Both the position numbers and the translations under genes were made by a program. A DNA stretch of 64,000 bases from Bursaphelenchus xylophilus (lineage: Eukaryota > Nematoda > Chromadorea > Rhabditida > Aphelenchoididae), in NCBI GenBank assembly GCA_904066235.2, contig CAJFCV020000006.1, positions 11,656,001 to 11,720,000 of the forward strand, in the 5' to 3' direction. The stretch's first letter is position 1. Each line of letters starts with the position of its first letter. The notes under the pieces were generated by a model. It saw only the letters and a list, made by a program, of their open reading frames with translations. It had not been told where the DNA came from and did not search any database. Below, in pieces: positions 39,614-50,312 of this stretch.

Positions 39614-41284
39614 ATGGAAAGCTCTAGCAGCAAACCGATCCCACTTCCTTTGACGATTGCGTTGAATAAGACTATCGAGAAGGCGAACGAAACCTTGTGC
39701 GCTCATTCCGTCCGCCAAAGCGATCCGCAGGATCTGAAAAAGTACTTGGACACCAAAAGTTGGCTTCAAAATGGAAAATTGGCCGATGTGAGTCAAGTGT
39801 AATATAAATTTTTTCTCAATTTTAGCTGGAAAAGCGTTTGGATGTGTTGTTGACAATGTTGGATGATGATGAAAGCGGTTTAGAGAAAAGTGAGTACGAT
39901 TTTTTTGGTTTTTTCTTGATTTTTATATTGTCCATGAGCTGAGGTGGGAAAAGGCCGCAAAATATAGTTTAAAGGGCTGATAAGTGGATGAAATTCAACT
40001 TATACGTCGAAGACAGCAAGAGGATCATGTTTTTGCTTTCAGAAACCGTTGATCCCGATGAAATTGACGAGAAATTGGAAGAAATCTCGGACAAGGTTGG
40101 TGAAATCAAGAAAAACCTCGAAGTTATTGGCAAAGAAAAGGATATCAGGGTATGTTTTAAATTTTATTAGTTGTTTACATCTTTAGGAAGCTAAACTGAC
40201 ACTGCGTACTCTCCAATTTTCAGAAGAAGTCCGAATCTTCCAAGATTTTAGCCAAGAAGGCAGCTCAAATGGAGGTGGAATTGGAAGTTGAAGCCAGAAA
40301 ACTCGGATTTCTCGAATTCAACGCGGGCAAGGAAGCTGTCAGCAAGAGTGAGCAGAATGCATTGTTCAAGAGTTTGGGGGAAGTTCAGGAAAGCATCGAT
40401 TTTGTCGACATTTTCCCGTATCCCAATGAAAGAATCAAAGTTTTGGTCCAAGAACTGCGCGGAACTGTGGTCGGCTTCACAAAACACTTCGATCCTGCGG
40501 TAAAGATGCTTTTCGATTATTTCGTTTTCAATTTTTGCGGAAATTTTGGCTTTTGTTATCACTTCCGATATTGTAGTAGACAAAAAATGGAAATTAATCT
40601 GTTTTTATGGCTATTTCAGCGGAATATGGGACTATAGACGGTTAATAGGCTTTGAGGAGCACTCATTATGTGAGTTGAAGCTGGGATTCTGGAGAAAAAT
40701 TATATCACACTAGGCAAATTTTGGTGGGTTTTGCCCATTTTTAAGTAATATTTTGAGTGATTTTGATGTTATTGACACAGTATGGTCTTAATTGATCTTT
40801 TAAATATGTTGAAGCTGGGATTCAGGAAAAAAATTATATTACACTAGGAAAATTTTGGTGGTTTTTGCCCTTTTTTGAGTAATATTTTGAATTATTTTGA
40901 TGTTATTGGCACATTATGGTTTTAATTGATATTTTAAATTTGCAATTCACCAGTTTAACAAGAATTTTTTATATTGTACTAGACAGTTCTTCAATTTTTC
41001 TCAATATTTTTACTCAAATTTAATGGAATTTCCGGTTGAAATCGAAAGAAAAACAAAACAGATGAGACAGACTGTTGATTATAACTGATTTCTGATTGGA
41101 ATTCAGACGCTCTCCCCCCGCTTTTCCCACAAATTGAATTGCCAAGAATTTTAAAACGCCTCTCTGTTGCATAATTCCCATTTTAATGGAGCCGTTTCAG
41201 AACGAACCCTGCAGCTCGAACACCGCCGCGATGAAGAGCGGCTCCACCAGCAGCGTCTTGGCGCATCGTCATAGTCTTCAGTAA
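39614..41284 (+). CDS. Acidic coiled-coil protein, unidentified; operon partner of elongin C
   Basis: Exons 39614-39787, 39826-39889, 40043-40149, 40224-40499 and 41201-41284 join in frame, giving 234 aa. The protein starts MESSSSKPIPLPLTIALNKT. Helical charged segments follow: LEKRLDVLLTMLDDDESGLE, then DEIDEKLEEISDKVGEIKKN, then MEVELEVEARKLGFLE, with heptad-like spacing of Leu/Ile, so it is probably a coiled-coil subunit of a complex. The end is KHFDPA followed by a Ser-rich tail (SGSTSSVLAHRH). Exon 4 could alternatively splice to 40,620-40,637, which adds RNMGL and stops; both joins keep phase 0. The GC-rich codons of 41,201-41,284 favour it as the main last exon. The family is not recognised; a small dynactin- or kinetochore-type coiled-coil subunit would be compatible but unproven. 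Confidence 0.75.
40670..40935 (+). repeat. Duplicated 133-bp intronic unit
   Basis: TTGAAGCTGGGATTC at 40,676 and 40,809 begin two similar blocks (AATTATATYACACTAGG, TTTTGATGTTATTG, TATGGT[CT]TTAATTGAT) in the last intron of the coiled-coil gene. Confidence 0.75.
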
Positions 41285-41409
41285 AATTTGATCGTATCTT
41301 ACCCGAATTCTCATGTAAATATATTGGATCTTGTATTTTTTGTGGGAAATGACGTCATCTCTTTGTTTCACAATGCATTTTGTAGGAAGTCTTTGGTCTT
41401 ACATCTCTT

Positions 41410-41657
41410 TTAAGCCGTCTTCCACCCACTGATGTCAAGTATAATATAATTAATTGTACCATAGGTGTTCCCATAGAGATGCACCCCGTCTATATTGTCC
41501 ACTGTGCTGTGAAAAGTCTCTCCTTGCATTACATTCGGTTTGGGTAATGGAATTACACCAAGCATTAACCTGATGTTGTTATTGACGGTCTTGACCGGTT
41601 TTCGAATATTTATGGAGGTTTTTGGTGACGCAAAGAAGGGCAGAACTCTAATATTGT
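41410..41657 (-). CDS. Candidate terminal exon, 81 codons, unidentified
   Basis: On the minus strand a CCTTTTCAG acceptor at 41,658-41,666 is followed by an uninterrupted 248-nt frame to TAA at 41,410, phase 2. The peptide runs NIRVLPFFASPKTSINIRKP onward and ends with ILDISGWKTA. No ATG-containing upstream exon was found, and the DNA is only moderately GC-rich. It may be the last exon of an unseen minus-strand gene or chance. Confidence 0.22.
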
Positions 41658-42239
41658 CTGAAAAGGAAGTTATAACTGAATATTGAAAGCTTCAATAACT
41701 TTTATTGTGGTTTTCAACATTTTTTTTGGATTTCTTACGATTACTGTCATGGATAATATAATATTGGTTATTAGATGGAATTTAGCGGATGTTTTATTGG
41801 CTTTTTTGCCATTTATGAGTTCTATCTCGCATCTGGCTCGTTTTCGGCCACTTTAGAAGGCTTAAAGGTTCGAAAATTTGAAATTCCCGCCAAATTTGGC
41901 ATTGTGTTTTATGGCTTTTTATGGTTGGAAATGCAACCCAATGACCAAATTAGGACACGAAGAGGTTTCAGAAGCCTAATTCGTGTCGTTTTTTGGGACT
42001 TTATTCGATTTATTATATTATCCATGATGAATGTTGAAGTCGAAGTTTAATTTGAAATGAGCGTGAATCGATGTTATACCGTATTTTAGAATGGCGAATG
42101 ACATGCCTGTCGATTTTATTGTCTGTCTGTCTTTTATTTTGAGTCATCCCCCGCTTTATGTACACATGAACCTTGAGGATTACCTCGTCGCTTTTACCAC
42201 CCCAAATAAGCCCGATCCCACTCGAAACGAATAATTCCC

Positions 42240-42301
42240 GATCCCTTGCAGACTCCGAATTTCAATTTCGATTGGGTAATTTCGCAAAAAATTTTCATCC
42301 G
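42240..42301 (+). promoter_or_regulatory. Acceptor and 5'UTR of the microprotein gene
   Basis: ATCCCTTGCAG ends at 42,250, 51 bases before the ATG. Immediately upstream, 42,167-42,235, a 22-codon frame (starts MNLEDYLVAF) could be a short upstream ORF if the transcript begins earlier. Confidence 0.45.
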
Positions 42302-42791
42302 ATGACCAACACCGGCCCGATTAAGGTCCAACCCTTCGGTAAGTGGGATATAACCCTGATAATAGAGAAAGTAAAAGGTGTGAGAAAGAGAATTTGAATG
42401 TTCTTTCCCACCGTCCCGTTCTTGGGACGAAGCCCTACAAATTAGTTTAATTCTGAAAATTATTGTGTTGCCGGCAATATTTCCTCAGTTTTTGAGGGTT
42501 TTGAAAGATTTTTGGGTGGAATGGTGAATAGAGTTGGAGATAGTAGCAGAAACGGTAATGCCAGAAGTAAGTTGGGTAAAATACGAAGAGAGAAATAAAT
42601 TTTTTCGGGGAAAAATTCGATTTTTTGCAAAAATTTGCAGTTTTTTTGGCGAAAAATGGGCGCAAAGTTTGAATTACTGTAAATTTTAGATAATATAATG
42701 CAAGGAAATTTAATATTGATGAAATTTGTGGTATAATACGGACTGTTTTTATAGATTATTTAGAAATTTTTTATCATTTCTTGGCGAAAAG

Positions 42792-42826
<35 letters not shown>

Positions 42827-44138
42827 AAAATTGACGATGCCACAGTAAGAAACATACTATTTTCTACCCAAAAATGCTCCTGATCCTTCATTTTTGTCCG
42901 CATTTTCCCATGAGAACGGCCTTGTTATTTTCAGAGCACGAATCTCCACCCTCCGGAAATTGGGTCTCAAAACGAAAACGGTGAGTTGATTTTGAATTCA
43001 AATTTGATTTTGACCTTTGTTTTTATTTTCGCTACAATTTTTGGCTGCTTTTTCGGGACTTTTTGGCTCCGAAATTTTTTGAAATCCCGCGAAAATCGCG
43101 GAAAATAAATTAAAATTAAACCAGCTGGATTTTTTGGTTAGTGGATTAAATTCGGGATTGAGAACCGGAAGGATTCTCTTTCCAAAAATTCGATCGGCGA
43201 ACGGCCTTTTAAAATTTTGCGCTATCAATGAAGCGCACGAAGCTGCGAAATTCGCTTGAAAACATCTGCGGATTGAGGATGAATAAAATGTGGATTGACC
43301 AGTTGATCCAACTGAAAAAGTTAGATGTACAATGGGGAACCTGATCCAGTGGCGAAAAACGTACCATTCAGCATCCGGGAAGTATCAAAAATGTGGCAAA
43401 ATGCTTCCCTCTCCAAGTGAAAAAACTCCGTTTTGAAGGGCGCCTCACAAAAAGAGCAGACGCCCTTTTGAAATCGAGATTAAATCTTTTGATTCACTTG
43501 GAGAGGGAAGCATTTTGCCACATTTTCGATACTTCCCGGATGCAAAATGGTACGTTTTTTGCCACTGGATCAGGTCCACTGTATGCGTTCCCCACTACAT
43601 CTAGCTTTTTCAGTTGGATCAACTGGTCAATCCACATTTTATTCATCCTCAATCCGCAGATGTTTTCAAGCGAATGTCGCGGCTTCGTTGCGCTTCAATG
43701 ATTGCGCAAAATTTTAAAAGGCCGTTCGCCGAAGGGCTTGGAATTTTAAACTATGGATATTAAACAGTGGGGGACCTGATCCAGTGGCATAAGACGTACC
43801 ATTTTGCATCCGGGAAGTATCAAAAATGTGGCAAAATGCTTCCCTCTCCAAATGAAATACTTTCAAAACGATTTTTTCACTTGGAGAGTGAGGCATTTTG
43901 CCACATTTTCGATACTTCCCGGATGCAAAATGGTACGTTTTTTGCCACTGGATCAGGTCCCCACGGTAGATGGCTGGTGTTTTGTTCCTTTTTTTATTCT
44001 TCAGTCTTCAATTCTCTGCATAAAATTATATTTTTATGCAGAAAGTTGATATTTTTGCAAAAACTTCAATCCGATTATCCTCACGCTCTTCCGAGCAGGT
44101 GTTCGCCGTTGTTCGGGGCTGGCTATGATCCCTCCTAA
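42302..44138 (+). CDS. Putative 40-aa microprotein in three exons
   Basis: Exons 42302-42338, 42935-42980 and 44099-44138 join in frame across GT..AG introns to a TAA, giving 40 aa. It starts MTNTGPIKVQPFEHESPP, passes a basic GNWVSKRKR segment and ends CSPLFGAGYDPS. The exons are clearly more GC-rich than their introns, and each boundary has a good donor (GTAAGT, GTGAGT) and acceptor (TTTTCAG, CGAGCAG). There is no signal peptide or membrane segment. I do not recognise it. Alternatively the first two exons could belong to a longer gene with a different third exon. The second intron carries two hairpin MITEs. Confidence 0.5.
42796..42825 (+). repeat. 30-base poly-T tract
   Basis: An uninterrupted run of about 30 T within intron 1 of the microprotein gene, flanked by GTCAA and TTGAC. 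Possibly the A-tail relic of a retroposed transcript on the minus strand, or simple slippage. Confidence 0.9.
43194..43732. repeat. Inverted duplication of intron sequence around a MITE
   Basis: Left flank TCGGCGAACGGCCTTTTAAA, TTCGCTTGAAAACATCTGCG and GTGGATTGACCAGTTGATCC recur as complements at the right (GGATCAACTGGTCAATCCAC, CGCAGATGTTTTCAAGCGAA, TTTAAAAGGCCGTTCGCCGA). Arms are about 140 bp with the MITE 43,330-43,581 at the centre. Confidence 0.9.
43330..43581. mobile_element. Hairpin MITE of the GACCTGATCCAGTGG family
   Basis: Ends CAATGGGGAACCTGATCC and CTGGATCAGGTCCACTG, flanked by TA on both sides. Shares the inner arm phrases TTGCATCCGGGAAGTATC (one mismatch on the left) and GTGGCAAAATGCTTCCC. 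Confidence 0.88.
43765..43966. mobile_element. Hairpin MITE of the GACCTGATCCAGTGG family, shorter core
   Basis: Ends CAGTGGGGGACCTGATCC and GGATCAGGTCCCCACGG. The core is shortened (TTTCAAAACGATTTTTTCAC) compared with the roughly 250-bp members; the same short core occurs in the copy at 48,393. The flanks are not duplicated here. Confidence 0.88.
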
Positions 44139-45816
44139 AGCGCTCGCGGTAATCCGATTTTTTTCTACGTTACTACATGACGTTTTTGTCGATAGTAATC
44201 GAATTCTTAAAGGCTATTTTACCCTTGAAAGTTGATAAAATAATCTTTTATTTGCAAAAATTATTTATTATTTAGTGTAAGTTGATATCGCCGATTGATT
44301 ATGTCATCGCGATGACTCATTTTTTGCGCAGTTTTGCGTATCTTTTATTGAGCAGCCGCTTTTTTATTGGAATCCCAGTGGTTTTCCAAGGCGCTTTACT
44401 AGCGTAATTGCGGCGTTACTAGAGAAGATTGAGGGCGAGATTGTCGTCAGCAACCGCTTGCAGAAGCCGTTAGTCTTTTTTACCGCGCTGACTCGTCTAT
44501 TTTGGGATTTTTCTACAAAATATTTGAGATTTTTTAATTTATATTTGACTTATTTGGATCATATATGGTCGTAATCGCTTAGAAATGACTGGAATTCATG
44601 GATTATGATTAGGGTGCTGCGTATTTTACATTAAAATTGAGGTTTTTTGATGATTTTTATATTATCCATGATGATTTTAAAAATTTTTTTTGTTATAGCA
44701 TTTTTCCTTCTATTAGTGAGATGACTAATGCTGCTAGTGGACGACTGATCAATTTAGAATTTTTTATTCTCGTCTAAAATTAAGTTCTGGCTTGTTTTTT
44801 ATATTATTCATGGCAAGTTTGGCTTTTTTGATGATTTTTCGAAAATTTTGCGTAAGCTCCAAAAAGTAGCTGGCCTGCAGAGACAAAATAGGTATTTTAA
44901 CTAATTTTGCAAACTTAATTTACCTTACTTTATTCGAATTTTCCATCAAATTTCCCTAAATCGCCCTAAAGTCCATTGTAAACCCCGACTTTTCCCTTCT
45001 AACTTTGCCGAATCCTCTTATAATCCTATAAATCAGTGTTCTCGACCTCCTTCCCGATGGCCTCGATTGATCCGCAGATGCATCGCACACACATTTGCCA
45101 ACCCAGTTTATTGCGTTTTATTGGGGCGCGAGACGGCGGAAAATCGAGGATTTTGCGGTCAGCTGAGAAAAGTGCGCTCTCTGTTTTTTCGGTTCCATTT
45201 TTTTACACTTTCTTGATCTCTAGCGCGCACACCCTGCAGTAGAAGAGGAGAACCGGAAAAGCGACGAAATTCGGGATGAGAAAAGAGCTGGGGATGAGTT
45301 ACGATGGCAGGGTGGGATGAGACATGGAGAATATTTTTTGTGCGGATTTTTGTGTCTAAACAGCTATAGCGCGCTTTGAATTTGATGGGAAGCGATTACA
45401 GGGTATTTGGGCGAAGAATTCAAGGTTTTTTGGGAAAACTTAACTTTTTGGTATATTATCCATGATGATTTTTTTCAATTTTTTTGGTGTAAATCTGTAT
45501 TATTTTTGCTTCTGGTAGATTCTAGTTCTCTGAAAATCCTGTGAGACAAGTTTTATTTACCGTTTGAAACTGTTACCAACTACAATTTTGCATTTTTTTT
45601 GCCATTTTTTCCTTGGAACTTCAAAGCCTAAGGTGGTCTTAAACTTAGTTCGAGACTAGACAAAAGTAACGTTGACAGAAACCATGTCGATTGCCGACCA
45701 TCTCCCCATGCTAGAACGCACACAATTCTCGCCGTTAACATCCAAATGTGATTTACTACTTACGTATTTAATGGTTCATTTGTTTGTTTGCCCGCTTTTC
45801 TTCACGCGCGTTTGAT
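44139..45816. other. Intergenic, no supportable gene
   Basis: AT-rich with several TATATTATCCATGATG copies (44,655, 45,455) and a GC-richer patch at 45,036-45,250 (GGGGCGCGAGACGGCGG) that is promoter-like. A possible exon-like frame at 44,360-44,470 lacks clear partners. Confidence 0.4.
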
Positions 45817-45975
45817 GTTTTTGTGAGAAAAAAGAACTTTTGTTTTCCGAACAGTCATGTTTGCAAAAAGTAGTTTAATATTGCAAAAATTGAATTTTAG
45901 TGGCATTTTTAGGCTGATAAGAGTAAAATTCTGAGAATTGGACATTTTACAAGGCAAAAGATAGTATTTATGGTA

Positions 45976-46476
45976 CAGTGACGGACCTGATTCAGTGGCA
46001 AAAAACGTACCATTTTGCATCCGGGAAGTATCAAAAAATGTAGCAAAATGTCTCCCTTTCCAACTAAAAAGTTCCGTTTTGAAGGCGCCCTTTTCCTCAC
46101 AAAAAGAGTGAGCGTGCTTTTGAAATCGGAGTTTTTTCACCTGGAGAGTGAGGTATTTTGCCACATTTTTTGATGCTTCCCGGATGCAAAATACAATGAG
46201 GGACCGGATCCAATGGTAAAAAACGTCTCATTTTGCATCCCCGAAGGGACCAAAATGTCTCCAAACCCTTCCCTTCTCTAGGCTAAAAAACCCCGCTTTG
46301 AAGAGCCCGCCTTGAAGGAAAGGGCGCGCTTTTCAAAGCGGAGTTTTTTAGCTTACGAAGGGAATGGTTTGGAGTCAGTTTGGTCCTTTCCGGGATGCAA
46401 AACGAGACGTTTTTTGCCATTGGATCAGGTCCCTCACTGTAGTACGTTTTTTGCCACTGAATCAGGCCCGTCACTG
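45976..46476. mobile_element. GACCTGATCCAGTGG MITE split by a nested insertion
   Basis: Left part 45,976-46,193 (CAGTGACGGACCTGATTC ...), right part 46,440-46,476 (... GCCACTGAATCAGGCCCG). The two halves are separated inside the right arm by the element 46,194-46,439. Confidence 0.88.
46194..46439. mobile_element. Nested, diverged hairpin MITE with TA duplication
   Basis: Ends CAATGAGGGACCGGATCC and GGATCAGGTCCCTCACTG, flanked by TA at 46,192-93 and 46,440-41. The arms are related to but clearly diverged from the host MITE (AAAACGTCTCATTTTGCATC, CGAAGGGACCAAAATG), so it is a distinct subfamily that jumped into an older copy. Confidence 0.9.
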
Positions 46477-46662
46477 TGCCATAAATATTATCTTTTGCCT
46501 TGTAAAACATCCAATTCTCAGCATTTTGCTCATATCAGCCTAAAAATGCCACTGAAATTCGATTTTTGCAATACTAAACTACTTTTTGCAAACTCAACTG
46601 TCGGAAAACAAAACTTCTTTTTTTCACAAAAACATTCTGCCACTGGACCAGGTCCCCCACTG

Positions 46663-48392
46663 TACATCGAACGTGAAATAGTTATTTTTTTGACTATAAT
46701 TTTTGCAAAAGAAGTCTCGGGTCATTGCTAATCCTTCTGACTCATAAGCAAATATTATGTCGGCGGAGGGGTTGTAAATACAAGTCGTGTGAGGCGAGGG
46801 TGACCTAGAAAGTCAAATTTGTTGGCTTTCGAATTAGAAAAATGGGTTGTTAGCACAAAAAATGGATTTCTAATATTATCCATGGCTAGTTTGGGGACTT
46901 TCCAAAAATTTCTTAATCTTTTATCATAGTCTTGAGAAATTTCGATTTTTTAGGTAAATTCGACAATTTCTGTTATCTGCGAGTGTTAGTTTTATATCCT
47001 AACCGAGCCATAGATAGCTTTTATATAAAATTTCTATTACTTTATGTCATCAAAAATAATTTCTGCGATTTGCGAGTGTTTTTACGGGGTTTCGCTAAAA
47101 AATCTCTGCAAATCGCTGCTCCAATATTTGCTGTCCATTTCTTATCAAAAAGTAATCGAGTCTATCTTCGTTTTATGGTCGGGTCAAATTGGTTTAGCCT
47201 TATATTCCCCTTGAGTCGGAGACTCTGAAGTGGTCGCGCTCTCTGTTTGAACATTGCCCCATAAATGAGGCGAAAAAAGGAACCGTTCCTCTTCCCCTCC
47301 TGACTCTTGCTTTTGATGTTAGACTACTTTTTGCAACGCTAATTTGACAAAGTTTGGAAGGGAACGTTGGAAAGCAACGTTTTGAAAAGTTTTGGGGGAA
47401 ATTAGAAAAATTAGAGAAAATTTTTGATGTTTAGGTAGCTTAGAGCTTGTAGATGAACATAGGATTAGATGAACATGGATTAGAGGGTAGTTTAGTTTCC
47501 TTTAGGCATTAATATTACGGTAAATCTAGCATAAAGTCAAATTTTGGGTAACAAATGACCTAAAATGATGTTTCAAAGTTTTGTAAGCTCTCTAAATCCT
47601 TTTCCATGTCAAATTCTATCCATTATAATGCCCTATGACTATTACTTATTCTCTGAGGCGAAAGGAATTTCTCTTCGAAATAATGTTCGGTTCTGTGCCG
47701 GCCAGTCCTTGGCCAGGTGAAATTGGCCCGCAAATTGCACCCGGATTTGGCATACCAGATGCCTTTACTATTACGACATCTGTTTTTCGGTTTTGTTGAG
47801 AAATAGAAATCGAAATCTGGAATTTGGTGGGCTAATATCAGGCACTCTGCCAAGGTGATTATTGCAGTGGTTGGTAGTGTTTACTGCTATTTTCTGGTAA
47901 TTTTGAGTACTGTATAGGCTATTTAGGGAGCAAAGGCTTTATAAAAGAGATTTTGAACAGCTGACGTATTGGTTAGACTAAAGTTTTTAAAATTTTTCAA
48001 TTTCCCGCCATTTTTGGCATTGTGTTTTTGCCACCGGCGGTGGATTATAACGTAGAAAAATAGAAATGTAAGGTATAAAATGTAGATTCAGGGTTTTTAA
48101 AATACGATATTTGAATCATCTTCATTAGTTTCTTGCGAATTTTTGTATTATCCATGGCACATGTATTTAGATGGTAGATTTTTTGATATTTTTGTGCTAT
48201 TCATGGTGAATTTACGTGGTGTATTCCCTTTACCAAGACCTTTGGATTCTGCAGTATAAATGAAAAGTTCCTCCTGATCATAATTGTCCCTATTTTTGGC
48301 ATTCCGTTTCAAGTGTCGGAAGTGACTAGAAAACCTTTAAAATAACCGAAGAAAATGGGAAAAGGGACTAGAAGTTTGTAAAATACGGGCTC
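46663..48392. other. Intergenic, one weak exon candidate
   Basis: Mostly AT-rich without gene signals. On the minus strand 47,846-47,623 is an open frame of 74 codons after a CTTGGCAG acceptor (contains GIWYAKSGCNLRANFTWPRT), ending in TAA. No partner exon was found, so I do not call it as a gene. ATATTATCCATGGC-type motifs occur at 46,870 and 48,145. Confidence 0.35.
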
Positions 48393-48582
48393 TCTAGTGG
48401 CCAAAAAAGTAACGTTTTGCATCCGGGAAGTATCAAAAATGTGGCAAAATGCTTCCCTCTGCAAGTGAAAAACTTTCAAAACGATTTTTTTTCACTTGGA
48501 GAGTGAGGCATTTTGCCACACTTTTGATACTTCCCGGATGCAAGATGGTACGTTTTTTGCGACGGGATAAGGTCCGTCACTG
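48393..48582. mobile_element. GACCTGATCCAGTGG MITE, left end decayed
   Basis: The right end GGATAAGGTCCGTCACTG followed by TA is kept. The left end is reduced to CTAGTGGCCAAAAAAGTAAC. The core is the short variant also seen at 43,765. Confidence 0.8.
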
Positions 48583-49431
48583 TAATTTCACCTCAAAAAT
48601 TATAGATCTTCCCTTTTTGTATGCTTTTCGTAAAGTTCCCCTGGCTCCGAATGCAATCGCGAGCTCCGACGACTCATAATTTGTTTCATTCAGCTCCAAC
48701 GATTGGAATTTTCAGCTCTTTTGTCCGCGAAATCTCTCTTTTTTCGCACTGTTTTCATTCCAAATTCAATCCCAAAACGTCTTCGGATATCTGGCCAAGA
48801 TAAATTTGCGCATTTCGCCTTTGTTTTCAAAGTTTTTTTGCGGCAAATTTGGTTTTTATTTCGAAAAGGCGGTCTTTAGAGGCTAAATTGACGAAAGCGA
48901 CCGTTGGATTGGGTAACTATTGTGTGGTTTACTATTCAATTTAGTGCTTGGACTTTAGCGAATCAAAGTTTAGATGGGAAAATATAAAATTTTCAGGGTA
49001 AATACGTCAAAATTGACATTTTATATCGAAATTAGAGCAAAAATTTGATATTTTTGAAATATTTCGTATTGTATGGTTGAAATATACTGCTCAGATGGCC
49101 CATTAAGACCTTGACTATGTAGCAATGTGTAGTGCGTAGCTTAGACGCTTCGATTTGACTGAGAATTAGGATTTTTGGCCAGTTTTTTATATTATCCATG
49201 ACGATTTTGATGATTTTTGGTCTAAAAAGTGTCGAGACTTTGAGAATGCGGGAAAATTGGGGCTAATTTTCAATAAAATGAAGTTCAGAGTATTTTTTGA
49301 GAATCAAAATTGAACTTTTGAACATTGTTTTTTATTATATTATCCATCAAATTTTTGATGACTTTTTGGGAAAAATCTTATTTTTTGGACTTCAAATTGA
49401 TTTTAATCGTTTTAAAGGTTGAATAATAGTA

Positions 49432-50312
49432 CAGGGTGGTTCAGCCGAAGCTTCCATCCTTATTTCAAGTATTTCTCCGCCAATAATGCACCAATTTTTA
49501 TAAAATTTATATCAAATTGAAGCTGAGGTTCCCCATTTTTTGTTCACCAAATATGGCCCGTCTAACTTCACGGAGGCACCCGCACTGACCTTTTACATTT
49601 TCATTCCAAATTTTGGAGCCCGAAATCGGCGAAACTTAGAAAATTTTTGGAATGATTTTCAATTGAGTTTCTCGGACTTGGAAAATATTCGTGTCTTTGG
49701 CTAAATAAGACATTTAGAAGTAGCTGAAAAAATTGACGGCAGTCAACGGAATACTCCTAATCAATCTTCAAGGCATTGCTCTTGTGTTCTGGGTTAACAG
49801 GCTTCGTTAATCGAAATTTTAAAAAATGCGAACAAATGGGCGAAACTGTCTAGGTGGATGACGACATCAACCCTGAAGATAAATAACATGTTGTAAGGCC
49901 TGGATTGCCCGAGAAAAGAGCTTTCGTTTTCATTCGTTCGACTTGGTACCTCGCCGGAATAAAATATGCTTGTTAGGCACTTGGTACTTCTGTGAACCTT
50001 ACCTTTTTTAAAAATTTCATCAAATTTAGCGACTTTGTCTTTGCCGGAAATCCAAAAATTTTCCAAGTCCGAGAAACTCAATTGAAAATCATTCCAAAAA
50101 TTTTCTAAGTTCCACCGATTTCGGGCTCCAAAATTTGGAATGAAAATGCCAAAGGTTAGTACGAGGGCCTCCTTGAACGTGGGCCTGTCATATTTGGTGG
50201 GCAAAAAATGGGGAACCTCAGCTTCAATTTGATATAAATTTTATAAAAATTGGTGCATTATTGGCGGAGAAATGCTTGAAATAAGGATGGAAGCTTCGGC
50301 TGAACCACCCTG
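49432..50312. mobile_element. Foldback element, 881 bp, TA duplication
   Basis: Ends CAGGGTGGTTCAGCCGAAGC and its complement GCTTCGGCTGAACCACCCTG, flanked by TA on both sides. Arms are roughly 270 bp each (CCAATAATGCACCAATTTTT with the complementary AAAAATTGGTGCATTATTGG; CAAATTGAAGCTGAGGTTCC with GGAACCTCAGCTTCAATTTG). The loop, about 49,700-50,040, has a minus-strand frame of 136 codons without recognisable domains. Non-autonomous; long-TIR mariner-like by its TA target. Confidence 0.85.

Larger units (their letters stand above)
45817..46634. repeat. Inverted duplication around a MITE with a nested MITE
   Basis: Flanking phrases GTTTTTGTGAGAAAAAAG, CAAAAAGTAGTTTAATATTG and TTTACAAGGCAAAAGATA on the left return as complements on the right (TATCTTTTGCCTTGTAAA, CAATACTAAACTACTTTTTG, CTTTTTTTCACAAAAAC). 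Arms are about 157 bp. The centre is the MITE 45,976-46,476. A partial end of another copy lies at 46,636-46,662. Confidence 0.88.

Noticed and set aside
49794..50204. 136-codon frame in the foldback at 49.4-50.3 kb as a transposase
   Set aside because: No DDE/D or helix-turn-helix pattern visible and it overlaps one inverted arm; kept only as a note.
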